A DNA stretch of 64,000 nucleotides from NCBI RefSeq assembly GCF_016907695.1, contig NZ_JAFBCK010000001.1:2232001-2296000 (forward strand), in the 5' to 3' direction. The position numbers and the translations under genes are program-made. The notes beneath the pieces were generated by a model that was given only the letters and a program-made list of their open reading frames with translations, was not told the DNA's origin and made no database searches. The stretch comes from Actinokineospora baliensis. Its GTDB lineage: Bacteria > Actinomycetota > Actinomycetes > Mycobacteriales > Pseudonocardiaceae. Of the stretch, positions 7,908 through 16,534 are shown in pieces (positions within the stretch are counted from its first letter, which is position 1; every line of letters starts with the position of its first letter).

Positions 7908-10406
7908 CCTGGGGTCGATCGGCTCCGACTCCAGCGCCAGGACCGCGAACACCGCCTCGTGCACCCGCCACAGCGGTTCGGCCTTGACCAGCCGGTCCAG
8001 CGCCTCGAGGCCGAGCGCGTACTCGCGCAACGCCAGGGACCGCTTGGGGCCGAGCTTGCGGTCGCGCAGTCGGTCCAGGTTGGTCGTGTAGTCCGGGCCG
8101 TAGACCACCCGCAGGTAGTCGCGGCCGCGGACCTTGAGGCCGGGCAGGGTCAGCTTGCGGCCGGTGCGCACGAAGTTCGCCGCCGGTTTGACGACCATGC
8201 CCTCGCCGCCCGCCGCGGTCAGCGACTCCCACCAGGCCACGCCCTCGGCCACCGAGCCCGGGTCGGTCGGGTCGACCGCCAGCCGCCGGGTGCGGGTGAA
8301 CAGGTCCGGGTCGGCGGCGTGCAGCCGGTCGGCGATCTCCAGGTGCCAGGTGTGCGGTCGGTCGTGGTAGGTCCGGCCTTCGGTGGCCAGCAGCTGGAAC
8401 GGCGCGAGGCGCACGCCGTCGAGGCCGGTTGTCGGCCAGCAGTAGCGGCGGTAGACGTCCCGGAACGATCCCGCGTTGGTGAGCCGGATTTCCGTGCGGG
8501 ACAACAGGTCCGCCACTCCGACGCCGCGGTCGGCGGCCGAGCGCAATGCTGACAGCGCGGCCGGGAGCGCGGCGTGGGCGGCTGCGGCGACGGCGGCGAA
8601 CTGGCCGGTGATCAGCTCCTTCGCCTTGGCGTTCCACGGCAGCAGCTCGGCGTCGAGCAACACCCAGTCGGTGTCCAGCTCCTCCCACGGGATGGTCGAA
8701 CGTACTCGTCCCAAGAGGACGGATGTGGTCTCTTCGTCGAAGAACGGCCTGCCGGTGCGGGTGTAGACGGCGCCGTCGCCCTCGATCGCGAACCGCCGAG
8801 GAGCGACGGACTCCGAGCGGGTCACCAGCACGACCGCCCGGGAGCCCATGTGCTTCTCCTCGCACAGCACGGGAAGCGCCCCGTACCCGGCGAACGCCTC
8901 CCTCGGGTGCTCCAGGTACTCGCCTTCCCGATGCGTCTCCGCGGGCGCCATCGTCGGCGGCAGGTACACCAGCCAGCGCGGATCCACCGCGAACCGGCTC
9001 ATCACCTCCAACGCCGCTGCGGACCGCTCCCCGCGCACTGTCACCGCGTCCTGTGCCCACGTCTGGACGACCCGGCGGCCGAGGACGTCGTCGAGCGCCA
9101 GCGCGGTCGGCTCCCGCTCGGCGACCGGTGCCACCAACGGCCGCACCGGCTCGTACCACACCTCGTGCGCCGCGACGGAAACCAGTTCCCGCTCCGGGTA
9201 GCGCAACGCGGTCAGCTTCCCGCCGAACACGCACCCGGTGTCCAGGCACATGGTCGAGTTGATCCACTCCGCTTCCGGGACCGGCGTGTGTCCATACAGG
9301 ACCATCGCCCGACCGCGGTAGTCACGGGCCCACGGGTAGCGCACCGGCAGCCCGTACTCGTCTGTCTCGCCGGTCGTGTCACCGTAGAGCGCGAACGAGC
9401 GAACCCGGCCGGACGCCCGCATGTGGTAGTGCTCCGGCAGGCCCGCGTGCGCGACCACCAGTGCGCCACCGTCGAGCACGTAGTGCCCGATCAGCTGGTC
9501 GCAGAAGCGTTCCACGCGCGTGACGAACTCGGGTTCCTCGCGCCCCAACTGCTCCAGCGACTCGGCGAGCCCGTGCCGCACGGTGACCTGCTTGCCGCGC
9601 AACGCCTTCAGCAGCTTGTGCTCGTGGTTGCCCGACACGGCCAGCGCCGTACCGGCCTCGACCATGCCCATCGCCAGTCGCAGCACGCCCGGCGTGTCCG
9701 GCCCCCGGTCCACGAGGTCGCCGACGAACACCGCGCGCCTGCCCTGCGGGTGCGCCGCGCCGACCGCGCGGCCCTGGGCGTCCCGGTCGAGGGTGTAGCC
9801 CAGCTCGCCGAGCAACTCCTCCAGCTCCGCCCGGCAGCCGTGCACGTCGCCGATCACGTCGAACGGGCCGGTCTCGCCGCGCAGGTCGTTGCGCAGCGGC
9901 TCGACGACGATCCGCGCCTCGTCCACTTCGGACTCACCGCGCAGCACGTGCACCCGGCGGAAGCCCTCCTTGGTCAGCGACCGCACCGACCGGCGCAGCT
10001 CGTCGACGTGCCTGCGCACCACGTGGGCGCCGAAGTCGCGGTCGGGTCGCTCGGCGTTGCGCCGCACGCACACCGATTCCGGCAGGTCCAGCACGATCGC
10101 GACCGGCAGCACGTCGTGCTCCTTGGCCAGCCGCAGCAGGTCCGCGCGCGGACCGCGCTGGGTGTTGGTCGCGTCGACCACCGTCACCAGGCCTGCCCGC
10201 AAGCGCTTGCCCGCGATGTAGTGCAGCGCGTCGAACGCCTCGGCCGAGGCGTCCTGGCTGTTCTCGTCGTCGCTGACCAGGCCGCGGAAGAAGTCGCTGG
10301 AGAGCACCTGGGTCGGCGCGAAGTGCTTGCGCGCGAAGGTCGACTTGCCGGACCCGGAGGCGCCGACGAGCACCACCAGGGCCATGTCGGGGATGGCGAG
10401 GTCCAT
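7902..10406 (-). CDS. pnkp: Polynucleotide kinase-phosphatase-ligase (Pnkp)
   Basis: 834 residues. End-healing and sealing enzyme of the bacterial RNA-repair system. Three modules: 5'-kinase with P-loop GASGSGKS (15-22); calcineurin-like 2',3'-phosphatase with GDVHG (186-190), GDLVDRG (229-235) and GNHE (259-262); adenylyltransferase with lysine nucleophile K518 in EEKHMGSR and downstream EGMVVKP and LKVRGRDYLR motifs. The ATG at 10406 has GGGAGG upstream; the GTG at 10412, overlapping the hen1 stop as GTGA, is an alternative. Coupled to hen1. Repairs RNAs such as tRNAs broken by ribotoxins. Confidence 0.95.
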   Translation of the reverse strand: MDLAIPDMALVVLVGASGSGKSTFARKHFAPTQVLSSDFFRGLVSDDENSQDASAEAFDALHYIAGKRLRAGLVTVVDATNTQRGPRADLLRLAKEHDVLPVAIVLDLPESVCVRRNAERPDRDFGAHVVRRHVDELRRSVRSLTKEGFRRVHVLRGESEVDEARIVVEPLRNDLRGETGPFDVIGDVHGCRAELEELLGELGYTLDRDAQGRAVGAAHPQGRRAVFVGDLVDRGPDTPGVLRLAMGMVEAGTALAVSGNHEHKLLKALRGKQVTVRHGLAESLEQLGREEPEFVTRVERFCDQLIGHYVLDGGALVVAHAGLPEHYHMRASGRVRSFALYGDTTGETDEYGLPVRYPWARDYRGRAMVLYGHTPVPEAEWINSTMCLDTGCVFGGKLTALRYPERELVSVAAHEVWYEPVRPLVAPVAEREPTALALDDVLGRRVVQTWAQDAVTVRGERSAAALEVMSRFAVDPRWLVYLPPTMAPAETHREGEYLEHPREAFAGYGALPVLCEEKHMGSRAVVLVTRSESVAPRRFAIEGDGAVYTRTGRPFFDEETTSVLLGRVRSTIPWEELDTDWVLLDAELLPWNAKAKELITGQFAAVAAAAHAALPAALSALRSAADRGVGVADLLSRTEIRLTNAGSFRDVYRRYCWPTTGLDGVRLAPFQLLATEGRTYHDRPHTWHLEIADRLHAADPDLFTRTRRLAVDPTDPGSVAEGVAWWESLTAAGGEGMVVKPAANFVRTGRKLTLPGLKVRGRDYLRVVYGPDYTTNLDRLRDRKLGPKRSLALREYALGLEALDRLVKAEPLWRVHEAVFAVLALESEPIDPRL

Positions 10407-10408
10407 GC

Positions 10409-11743
10409 TCACGCTTCCTCCCTGGAGAACACGGCCAACTGGGTGGGCGGCCCGAGATCGGGGTGGACCGGGCCGACGGGTCCGAATCGGACGGTGTAGC
10501 CGGTCCGCTCGGCGACGCCGTCCGCCCAAGCCTGGAACTGCGCCCTGGTCCACTCGAACCGGTGGTCGGGGTGCCGGGTCGCCGCGGACCCGAGCAGCGG
10601 GTTGTACTCGACGTTCGGGGTGGTGACGACCACGTGCGCAGGCTTCGCGACGCCGAACACCACCCGCTCCACGGCGGGCAGCCGAGGCGGGTCGACGTGC
10701 TCGATGACCTCCATCAACACCGCCGCGTCGAACCCCGCCAACTCGGGATCGGTGTAGGTGACCGACGAGTGCCGCAGCGACACCCGCTCGCGGACCCGCT
10801 CCGGCAGCCGCGACAACCGGCGCTCGGCCGCGTCCAGCGCACCCGCGGCAACATCGGTACCGACGACCTCGGAAAACTCTTCCGCCAGCCGCTCCAGCAG
10901 CGCTCCGCCACCGCAGCCCAGATCGAGCACACGCCGCGCACCGACCTCGTGCAGCGCAGCGATCACGGCGTCCGCCCTGGCCGCGGCCAACGGGCGGGTG
11001 GTGGTCACCTCCGGCTCCTCGGCCGTCCCGTCCAACTCGGTCAGCTGGGTGAGGGCGCTGCGCACGTACCCGCGCTGGTGGGCCAGGTAGCGGCGGCTGA
11101 CCAGGTCCCGCTCGGGGTGCGCGGGCAGCCAGTCGCCGCCCGCCCGGACCAGCTTCGCCACCTCGTCCTCGCCCACCCAGTAGTGCTTGGTGTCGTCGAG
11201 CACCGGCAGCAGGACGTACAGGTGGTGCAACGCGTCGGCCAGCCGCTGCGTGCCGGTGAGCCGCAGGTCCAGGAAGCGGGAGTCGCCCCACTCCGGCAAC
11301 GCCGGGTCCAACGGCACCGGCCGCGCCTCGACCTGCCAGCCCATCGGCGCGAACAGCCGCTCCGCCAGGTCGACGCCGCCGTTGCAGGCGACAGCGGGCA
11401 GGTGCACCGACAACGGGATGGCCGTGCCGGGCAAGTCGGGGCGCGAGTCGCAACGGCCCGTCATCGCGGTCCGGAACACCGAACCCAGTGCCACCGCGAG
11501 CATCGAACCGGACGCGTAAGCCCGCTCGTCGACATGGCTGGTGCCAGGTCGGCTCTTGGCCAGGGTGACGGGATCGACCTCGAGCAGGAGCGCCGCCGTG
11601 CACCGCGCCTCGTCCGCTTGCGGGTAGAAGACGTGCGCGGTGCCGGAAGCGGTGCTGAAGGACTGCGCTCGGTCCGGGTGCTTGAACAGCAGGAAGCCCA
11701 GATCGGTGGCCGGGTTCATGGTGGTCGATACCGTCAACAACAC
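10409..11743 (-). CDS. hen1: 3'-terminal RNA ribose 2'-O-methyltransferase Hen1
   Basis: 444 residues. Methylates the 2'-OH at the repair junction before Pnkp ligation, protecting repaired RNA from re-cleavage. The N-terminal half is the Hen1-specific domain that supports Pnkp ligase activity. The SAM site DLGCGGG is at about 274-280, metal ligands at MEVIEH (E345, E348, H349), and a downstream His at DHRFEW. The GTG at 11743 gives VLLTVSTTMNPATDLG, the family start; the ORF is open 12 codons further. First gene of a hen1-pnkp operon. Confidence 0.94.
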   Translation of the reverse strand: MLLTVSTTMNPATDLGFLLFKHPDRAQSFSTASGTAHVFYPQADEARCTAALLLEVDPVTLAKSRPGTSHVDERAYASGSMLAVALGSVFRTAMTGRCDSRPDLPGTAIPLSVHLPAVACNGGVDLAERLFAPMGWQVEARPVPLDPALPEWGDSRFLDLRLTGTQRLADALHHLYVLLPVLDDTKHYWVGEDEVAKLVRAGGDWLPAHPERDLVSRRYLAHQRGYVRSALTQLTELDGTAEEPEVTTTRPLAAARADAVIAALHEVGARRVLDLGCGGGALLERLAEEFSEVVGTDVAAGALDAAERRLSRLPERVRERVSLRHSSVTYTDPELAGFDAAVLMEVIEHVDPPRLPAVERVVFGVAKPAHVVVTTPNVEYNPLLGSAATRHPDHRFEWTRAQFQAWADGVAERTGYTVRFGPVGPVHPDLGPPTQLAVFSREEA

Positions 11744-11799
11744 CCGTGGAGTGTGGCAAAGCGGGCTGTTGGTGGGCATCTCGGTTTGAGGGGTGGGGC

Positions 11800-12099
11800 A
11801 TGAGGATCGGCGAAGTGTGGCGCCTGACCAGCGGCGACGACCCCGTCGCGGACATCGTGATCAACGACAGCGACTTCCCGTGGCTCTACGGGCGCCTCGT
11901 CCCGCTCCCGGCCTTCGACCGGTTCCGCCCGCTGTTCGACCAGGAACTCGCCCTCGTCGAGTCCCCCGACGTCGCCGCGTGGGACAGCGTGCACGCCAAG
12001 ATCGCCGCCAGCCTCACCCTCCACGCCCCGACGGGCCCCGTCGCCGAGTACCTGCTCCACGTGGACGGCGACGAGGCGTGGTTCCGCTGGGTCGACTAG
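11800..12099 (+). CDS. Hypothetical 99-residue protein
   Basis: ATG at 11800 behind a GAGGGGTGGGG stretch; 56 bp divergent from hen1. No signal or TM helix. Acidic, ends in HVDGDEAWFRWVD. Third-position G/C bias supports coding. Not recognised; it may be cytosolic. Its stop overlaps the stop of the next minus-strand gene by 4 nt. Confidence 0.65.
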   Translation: MRIGEVWRLTSGDDPVADIVINDSDFPWLYGRLVPLPAFDRFRPLFDQELALVESPDVAAWDSVHAKIAASLTLHAPTGPVAEYLLHVDGDEAWFRWVD

Positions 12100-12596
12100 C
12101 GGTCCGGCCCCTGGGTGCGCAGGTCCTCCACCTTGGTCATGGCCGCCCGCAGGTCGGTGAGCCACTCCTCGGCGTGCTTGCCCACCAGCCGCACCGCCCA
12201 CGCCAGGGCGTCCGACCGGGACCGGGCCACCCCGGCGTCGACCAGGGTGTCGAGGGTGCGGCGCTCCGGTTGGCGCAGGCGGGTCATCACCGGGACGGAC
12301 AGGGTGGTGAACAGCTCCTCGGTGCCGCCCTGCCGCGCGCCCCAGGCGACCTTGCGCCCGTACCGGTGCTCGGCCTGCCGGGCGATCTCGATCCGCCGCT
12401 CCCGGGTGTCCTCCCGCCACCGCGCGATCCGCCCCGCCTCGGCGGCGGCCGTGGCGGCCTCGTCCGGGTAGTCGTCCGCGAGCGGGGGGAGGGTGCCGAC
12501 CAGCAGGATCTCCTCCCGGTCGACGGTGATCTCGGGTTCGCCGGTGAACCAGCCCTCGGGCAGCCGCCCGGAGAACCACGCCGCGATGTCGCTCAT
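12096..12596 (-). CDS. Hypothetical protein with a ribbon-helix-helix-like segment
   Basis: 166 residues from the ATG at 12596, preceded by AGAAGGAG; the GTG at 12602 is too close to the RBS. Residues about 114-142 (RRTLDTLVDAGVARSRSDA...) resemble the helical part of RHH/CopG regulators: Leu-rich helix, short turn, Ser-Arg-Ser-Asp cap. The rest is a basic amphipathic helix with an acidic start. The tandem TGATTAC operator-like sequence directly upstream fits an autoregulated DNA-binding protein, but this is inference. Confidence 0.65.
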   Translation of the reverse strand: MSDIAAWFSGRLPEGWFTGEPEITVDREEILLVGTLPPLADDYPDEAATAAAEAGRIARWREDTRERRIEIARQAEHRYGRKVAWGARQGGTEELFTTLSVPVMTRLRQPERRTLDTLVDAGVARSRSDALAWAVRLVGKHAEEWLTDLRAAMTKVEDLRTQGPDR

Positions 12597-12608
12597 GACC
12601 ACTCCTTC

Positions 12609-12624
12609 TGATTACTTGATTACA
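12609..12624 (-). promoter_or_regulatory. Tandem TGATTAC repeat upstream of the RHH-like gene
   Basis: TGATTACT and TGATTACA occur back to back (8-bp period), 12 nt above the start codon of the minus-strand gene and 35 nt from the start of the divergent acetyltransferase gene. It is an AT-rich island in GC-rich DNA. Likely a promoter element and/or operator for either gene. Confidence 0.45.
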
Positions 12625-12658
12625 ACGTTACACCCTCCTGGGTCCCTACCCTGGTCCC

Positions 12659-13189
12659 ATGAACCTCACCGGCGACCTGGTCCACCTCCGAGCCATCGAA
12701 CCCGAAGACGCCGACGCGTTCTGGCGCTGGCACCACGACCCCGTGGCCATGCGGTGGATGACCACCTCGTACCCCGAGTCCCTGGCCGAAGTCCGAAAAC
12801 GCTTCGCCGAGTTCCCCTCGAACAGCTACGAACGCTGCCGCTTCGCCATCACCACCACCGCCGAGTCCCGCCTCATCGGCTTCATCGGCCTGCGCGACGC
12901 CACCCCGGAGGTCGGCAGGGCCACCCTCGACATGTACCTGGGGGAGAAGGACACCTGGAACAAGGGCTACGCCACCGAAGCCCTGAGAATGGTCTGCCGC
13001 TGGGCCTTCAACGACATGCGCCTCACCGCAATAGACCTAGAAGTAGTAGCAGGCAACGACGCCGCCGAACACCTCTACCGCAAACTCGGCTTCGTCCAAG
13101 AAGGCCGCCGCCGCAACTCCTTCCGCCGCGACGGCCAACTCCACGACCAGATCCTCATGAGCCTCCTGGCAGAGGAGTACAAGGACTAG
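12659..13189 (+). CDS. GNAT acetyltransferase, RimJ/RimL type
   Basis: 176 residues, ATG at 12659. Typical GNAT layout: N-terminal LVHLRAIEPEDADAFWRW, motif A region with GLRDATPEVGRATLDMYLGE and NKGYATEALR (acetyl-CoA pyrophosphate loop), and motif B NDAAEHLYRKLGF. N-acetylates an amine on a protein, peptide or small molecule; the acceptor cannot be told. Followed by the first hairpin repeat cluster. Confidence 0.85.
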   Translation: MNLTGDLVHLRAIEPEDADAFWRWHHDPVAMRWMTTSYPESLAEVRKRFAEFPSNSYERCRFAITTTAESRLIGFIGLRDATPEVGRATLDMYLGEKDTWNKGYATEALRMVCRWAFNDMRLTAIDLEVVAGNDAAEHLYRKLGFVQEGRRRNSFRRDGQLHDQILMSLLAEEYKD

Positions 13190-13487
13190 CCCGGAACCAG
13201 ACGCGCCAGCTCAGCCCACCCCGAGCCAGGCCACCCAACCCAGCCACGGCTCCCAGAGGCTGCTGGTGCCAGCCCAACCCCCGAGTCAGCCCCGCCAGCC
13301 CAATCACTGGACACTCGGAAGCCGTTGGTGCCAGCCCAACCACCCGACTCCGACAGCATTGCTGACCACTGGACACTCGGAAGCCGCTGGTGCCACCCCA
13401 ACCCACCGAGTCAGCCCACCCAAACCCAACCCGCCGAGCCAACCCCGCCAGCCCAACCACCGCCCCCGGAAGTCGCTGGTGCCAACT
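13190..13487. repeat. Degenerate C-rich repeats leading into hairpin element 1
   Basis: No gene. Imperfect repeats of CTGGACACTCGGAAG, GCTGGTGCCA and CCCAACC/GCCGAGCCA blocks, the same family as the 91-bp array at 39954-40425. The reading frames across it are Pro/Ala/Ser low complexity on both strands and not credible genes. Confidence 0.7.
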
Positions 13488-13630
13488 GCTCGATGGGGTG
13501 GACCTGTTTTGTGTGGGGGACGATAGTCGTAGCCTTGCCTCGCTGCAGGGCCATGCTTTTCGGCCCCTGCTTTGCGGTCCTGCCACGGCTGTCGTAGGGG
13601 CCCCACGCGAACTGGTCCACCACATCGAGC
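13488..13630 (-). repeat. Dispersed hairpin element, copy 1
   Basis: About 145-bp element bounded by GCTCGATGGGGTGGACC and its diverged complement ending CATCGAGC. The core GGGCCATGCTTTTCGGCCCC is conserved in all copies. This copy is in the orientation opposite to those at 29891, 46761, 47088 and 47352. It lies between convergent genes (acetyltransferase and GntR). The right arm is more decayed than in other copies. Confidence 0.85.
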
Positions 13631-13737
13631 CCGCACCTAAATCGCGGATCCAGCGCAATGCCGCAGGCGAGCCGAAAGGCCCCTCGGGGGCAGTGGCGAC
13701 GTTGGTTGCGACTCTGCGGACGGCGGCTACTCATCCG

Positions 13738-13770
13738 GTCGTCCCCGCGCGAGCGGGGATGGCCGTGACC
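13738..13770 (-). terminator. Hairpin downstream of the GntR gene
   Basis: CCCCGC-loop-GCGGGG with flanking GGTC/GACC, 31 nt past the stop of the minus-strand GntR gene. The sequence GTCGTCCCCGCGCGAGCGG resembles a type I-E CRISPR repeat, but there is no second copy at spacer distance, so a terminator is the simplest reading. Confidence 0.4.
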
Positions 13771-13800
13771 GCTTCTGGCAGATGCTGAGACTGCGGGAGG

Positions 13801-14550
13801 TTAAGCACCGCCACCGTTCGTGTACTCGTAGAACACCCAGTGGCCGGGCAGTGTGGTCGACTCGCCGTACTCGATGACGGCCCCCGCGGCGTCCAGGAAG
13901 CGGTTGCGGCTGAGCAGTACCGGTGTGCTGGCTTCAACGCCCAATTCCTGGGCGTCCTCCGCGCTGGCGCCACCTCCGGCATGCTGCACGTGGGTCGCGT
14001 TGACAACGCGGCCGGTGAGCTCTTCCACGTAGCGGCTGGTCCCCTGGGGAATGCGGGAGGTCTCAAGCAAGAGCGGGGCCACTTCTGCAAGGTCGCCGGG
14101 GTACCAGGACACGGAAGTGGAGAGCGCAACGTCTTCCGCGCTGTAGGTGGTCCGCCGCCGCTGGATGACCTGCTCACCCTCGTCCAGCCCCAGGGCCCCA
14201 GCCACCTCTGCAGGGGCAGCGGTCAGCACAGCAGACCGGACCTTCGCGTAGTGGCCAGGCGGGTAGATCTTGCCCGTGCGCTCGATGGCAAGGACGCGGT
14301 CCTGGGCCGACAGGTGCAGGGAGTCGCCCGCGACGATGGTGCCCACTCCTGACACCGAGCGAACCAGGCCTTCGGAGCCAAGCAGCGCGAGCGCCTTCGC
14401 GGCCGTGGCCATCGCCACCTCCCAGTCACGGGTGATCTGCCGGGCCGACGGCACGGCGTCGCCAACCTTCAGATCCCCGCTTGCGATCCGGGCCCGGATC
14501 TCGGCTGCGATCTGCATGTACGGCGGCTCCGGCCGCTCGATCGACGGCAT
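13801..14550 (-). CDS. GntR/HutC-family transcriptional regulator
   Basis: 249 residues, ATG at 14550 with AAGGAG upstream. N-terminal winged HTH (YMQIAAEIRARIASGDLKVGD...PSARQITRDWEVA, about 10-70); C-terminal UTRA ligand domain (about 80-240) including EQVIQRRRTTYS. Controls the divergent gene at 14887 through the palindrome at 14637-14673, and probably itself through a second, weaker copy (GTGTTCTAGGGCAC, 14578-14591). The ligand is unknown. Confidence 0.88.
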   Translation of the reverse strand: MPSIERPEPPYMQIAAEIRARIASGDLKVGDAVPSARQITRDWEVAMATAAKALALLGSEGLVRSVSGVGTIVAGDSLHLSAQDRVLAIERTGKIYPPGHYAKVRSAVLTAAPAEVAGALGLDEGEQVIQRRRTTYSAEDVALSTSVSWYPGDLAEVAPLLLETSRIPQGTSRYVEELTGRVVNATHVQHAGGGASAEDAQELGVEASTPVLLSRNRFLDAAGAVIEYGESTTLPGHWVFYEYTNGGGA

Positions 14551-14577
14551 GACTCGTCTCCTTGGTAGAGCACTCCA

Positions 14578-14591
14578 CGTGTTCTAGGGCA
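14578..14591. promoter_or_regulatory. Second, weaker GntR half-operator
   Basis: GTGTTCTAGGGCAC matches the left arm GTGTACTAGAGCAC of the main operator at 12 of 14 positions. It lies in the leader of the GntR gene, 28 nt above its start, a suitable place for autorepression. Confidence 0.5.
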
Positions 14592-14636
14592 CCTACAGGT
14601 TAGCCCCGCACCCCCTGATCTCAAACCCAGTTCACT

Positions 14637-14682
14637 GTGTACTAGAGCACGTGTTGACAGTGCTCTAGTACACCTCTAACGT
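14637..14682 (+). promoter_or_regulatory. GntR operator overlapping a consensus promoter
   Basis: Perfect inverted repeat GTGTACTAGAGCAC (14637-14650) and GTGCTCTAGTACAC (14660-14673) with a 9-bp spacer. The spacer contains TTGACA (14654-14659), which is 17 bp from TAACGT (14677-14682): a near-consensus SigA promoter reading right. Repressor bound here would cover the -35. The transcript would have a leader of about 200 nt before the gene at 14887. Confidence 0.8.
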
Positions 14683-14886
14683 TCTGAGTGTTGCGCACGT
14701 TGCAGGCGCCGCGTCCACGGCAGAGACACAACGAGGCCCCGGACGGTGTTGGCGCCGACTGGGAGAACGTGGGCGATATGGCTCTGCCGTTTCACGTCCC
14801 GCATCGGGTGGTGTCTCGACCCGAACCTGGTCGAGTCGCGCCCCTACATCACCGGCACAGCACACAACGCATGGAGGACAAGCAGC

Positions 14887-15300
14887 ATGACCGCGACTTT
14901 GGAGACCACCATCACCGTCCCATGGGGACAGATCGACCACGCCACGACAGCAGTTCGACGACACATGGACAGCCACCCGCACCTACCGTTGGGCAGCCTT
15001 GGCGTCCACGCGGCCGGAGAGAGCCCGGGCCGGGTCGAGGTGTTCGTCCCCGCCCCCGATCAGCCGCAGGCGTGCGCGAACCTGTTGGCGTGGCTGGACA
15101 CCCTCGACCATGCCACGCTGGTGCTGCGGTTCTGCGATGACGACCCACAGGCCCGCGCCTACACCTCCCTGCCCGACGGCACCCCCATCACCGTCATCGC
15201 CCCTCTGGACCCGACACAGATGCACGGCGTCGACTCGGACCGGACAGGCGAGCGCGTCGTGCACTGGCTGCGGTGGCAAGCCCTGGAGACCGCTGACTAG
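14887..15300 (+). CDS. Hypothetical 137-residue protein under GntR control
   Basis: ATG at 14887 with GGAGGA 10 nt upstream; the frame is open to 14746 but lacks a good start there. Cytosolic, no recognised domain; contains AYTSLPDGTPITVIAPLD and ends VVHWLRWQALETAD. Expressed from the strong promoter governed by the divergent GntR protein. The GntR/small-protein pair resembles regulatory remnants of actinomycete integrative elements, but no integrase or replication gene accompanies it. Its stop overlaps the trhA stop by 4 nt. Confidence 0.7.
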   Translation: MTATLETTITVPWGQIDHATTAVRRHMDSHPHLPLGSLGVHAAGESPGRVEVFVPAPDQPQACANLLAWLDTLDHATLVLRFCDDDPQARAYTSLPDGTPITVIAPLDPTQMHGVDSDRTGERVVHWLRWQALETAD

Positions 15301-15971
15301 GGGTACATCGCCAGCCAGATAGCGACGTAGTGGCAGATGGCGGCTAGGACGGTGGCGGCGTGGAAGAACTCGTGGTGGGCGAAGGTTCGGGGCCAGGGGT
15401 TCGGCCACTTGGTCGCGTAGAACACCGCGCCGACGGTGTAGAAGAGGCCGCCTGCGAGCAGGAGTACGAGGGCGGCAACGCCTGCGTGGGCCAGTAGCTG
15501 GGGCAGGACGAAGATGGCCACCCAGCCCAGGGCGATGTAGATGGGGGTGCCCAGCCAGCGGGGTGCGTGCGGCCACAGCAGTTTCAGGCCGACCCCGAGG
15601 ATGGCGCCGCCCCAGACCACGGACAGGACTATGTAGCCGGTGGGCTGGTCCATCGCCAGGAGGCTGAACGGGGTGTAGGTGCCCGCGATGAACAGGAAGA
15701 TCATCGAGTGGTCGAGGCGCTTCATCATGGTGCGGGCGCGCTCGGTCACCCACCAGCGGCGGTGGTAGAGCGCGCTCACGCCGAAGAGGCCGAGCACGGT
15801 GGCCCCGTACACCGAGGTCGCCAGGGCCGCGGTCGGCGAGATGGTCGCGGCCATCGAGATCAGCGTGCCGCCGGTGGCGAAGGAGATGAAGAACGACCAC
15901 AGGTGGATCACGCCGCGCATGCGGGGCTTGTCCTTGAGGGACCGGGGCGCGGTCTGGGTCGCTGCCGTCAC
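15297..15971 (-). CDS. trhA: TrhA / hemolysin III family membrane protein
   Basis: 224 residues from the GTG at 15971; upstream in-frame codons to 16028 are basic and not family-like. PAQR-superfamily layout: seven TM helices, early motif FFISFATGGTL, SALYHRRWW and RLDHSMIFLFIAGTYTPF in the middle, and HEFFHAATVLAAICHYVAI near the C-terminus. Conserved His/Asp/Ser suggest a metal-dependent hydrolase-like fold; in other bacteria it affects membrane energetics/fluidity. Matches Rv1085c position. Confidence 0.88.
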   Translation of the reverse strand: MTAATQTAPRSLKDKPRMRGVIHLWSFFISFATGGTLISMAATISPTAALATSVYGATVLGLFGVSALYHRRWWVTERARTMMKRLDHSMIFLFIAGTYTPFSLLAMDQPTGYIVLSVVWGGAILGVGLKLLWPHAPRWLGTPIYIALGWVAIFVLPQLLAHAGVAALVLLLAGGLFYTVGAVFYATKWPNPWPRTFAHHEFFHAATVLAAICHYVAIWLAMYP

Positions 15972-16047
15972 GCTCCCGAGGTTACGGGACCGTAGGTTGG
16001 TCCGCCGGGGTTGTGTGCGCCGGACCACAACCGGCCGGTAGTCCCGG

Positions 16048-16485
16048 CTACGACCAGCCGACGACCTCGCGGTGCTCGACGGCGAAGCAGCGGTCCATCA
16101 CCACGTCCAGCCCGCCCGCCGCCGCCACCCTGGCCGCCTCGTCGCTGATGACGCCCAGCTGCAGCCACAGCGCGCCCGCGCCGACCGCGACCGCCTCCGC
16201 GGCGACCTCGACGGCGTGCTCGGGTCTGCGGAAGACGTCGACCACGTCGATCGGGTCCGGGATGTCGGCCAGCGAGCGGTACGCGGGCAGCCCCTCCCAG
16301 GTCTCCAGCGCCGGGTTCACCGGGAAGAGGGTCAGGCCGCTGGAGCGCAGGTAGGTCGCCACGCCGTGGCTCGGCCGGGCGGGGTCGGCGCTGAGGCCGA
16401 CGACCGCGATCGTGCGCGACTCCCTGACCAGGCGCTCCAGCACGGCCAGGTCCTGCCATATCGGATCGATCTCGGTACGGTGCAC
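16048..16485 (-). CDS. CoA-binding domain protein (YccU-like)
   Basis: 145 residues from the GTG at 16485; the longer frame to 16563 would overlap the uppS start. Rossmann-like CoA-binding fold: SRTIAVVGLSADPARPSHGVA, FPVNPALETWEG, IDVVDVFRRPEH and a late MDRCF motif. Probably binds CoA; physiological role unknown. Divergent from the prenyl synthase gene with a 49-bp gap. Confidence 0.82.
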   Translation of the reverse strand: MHRTEIDPIWQDLAVLERLVRESRTIAVVGLSADPARPSHGVATYLRSSGLTLFPVNPALETWEGLPAYRSLADIPDPIDVVDVFRRPEHAVEVAAEAVAVGAGALWLQLGVISDEAARVAAAGGLDVVMDRCFAVEHREVVGWS

Positions 16486-16534
16486 GTCCCCAGTGTCCCC
16501 CGGATCACCCCCGGGCGGCGTACCCTCGTTGGCC

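Noticed and set aside
13738..13766. 29-nt sequence resembling a type I-E CRISPR repeat (GTCGTCCCCGCGCGAGCGG...)
   Set aside because: No second copy about 61 bp to either side and no cas genes; better read as a terminator hairpin of the GntR gene.
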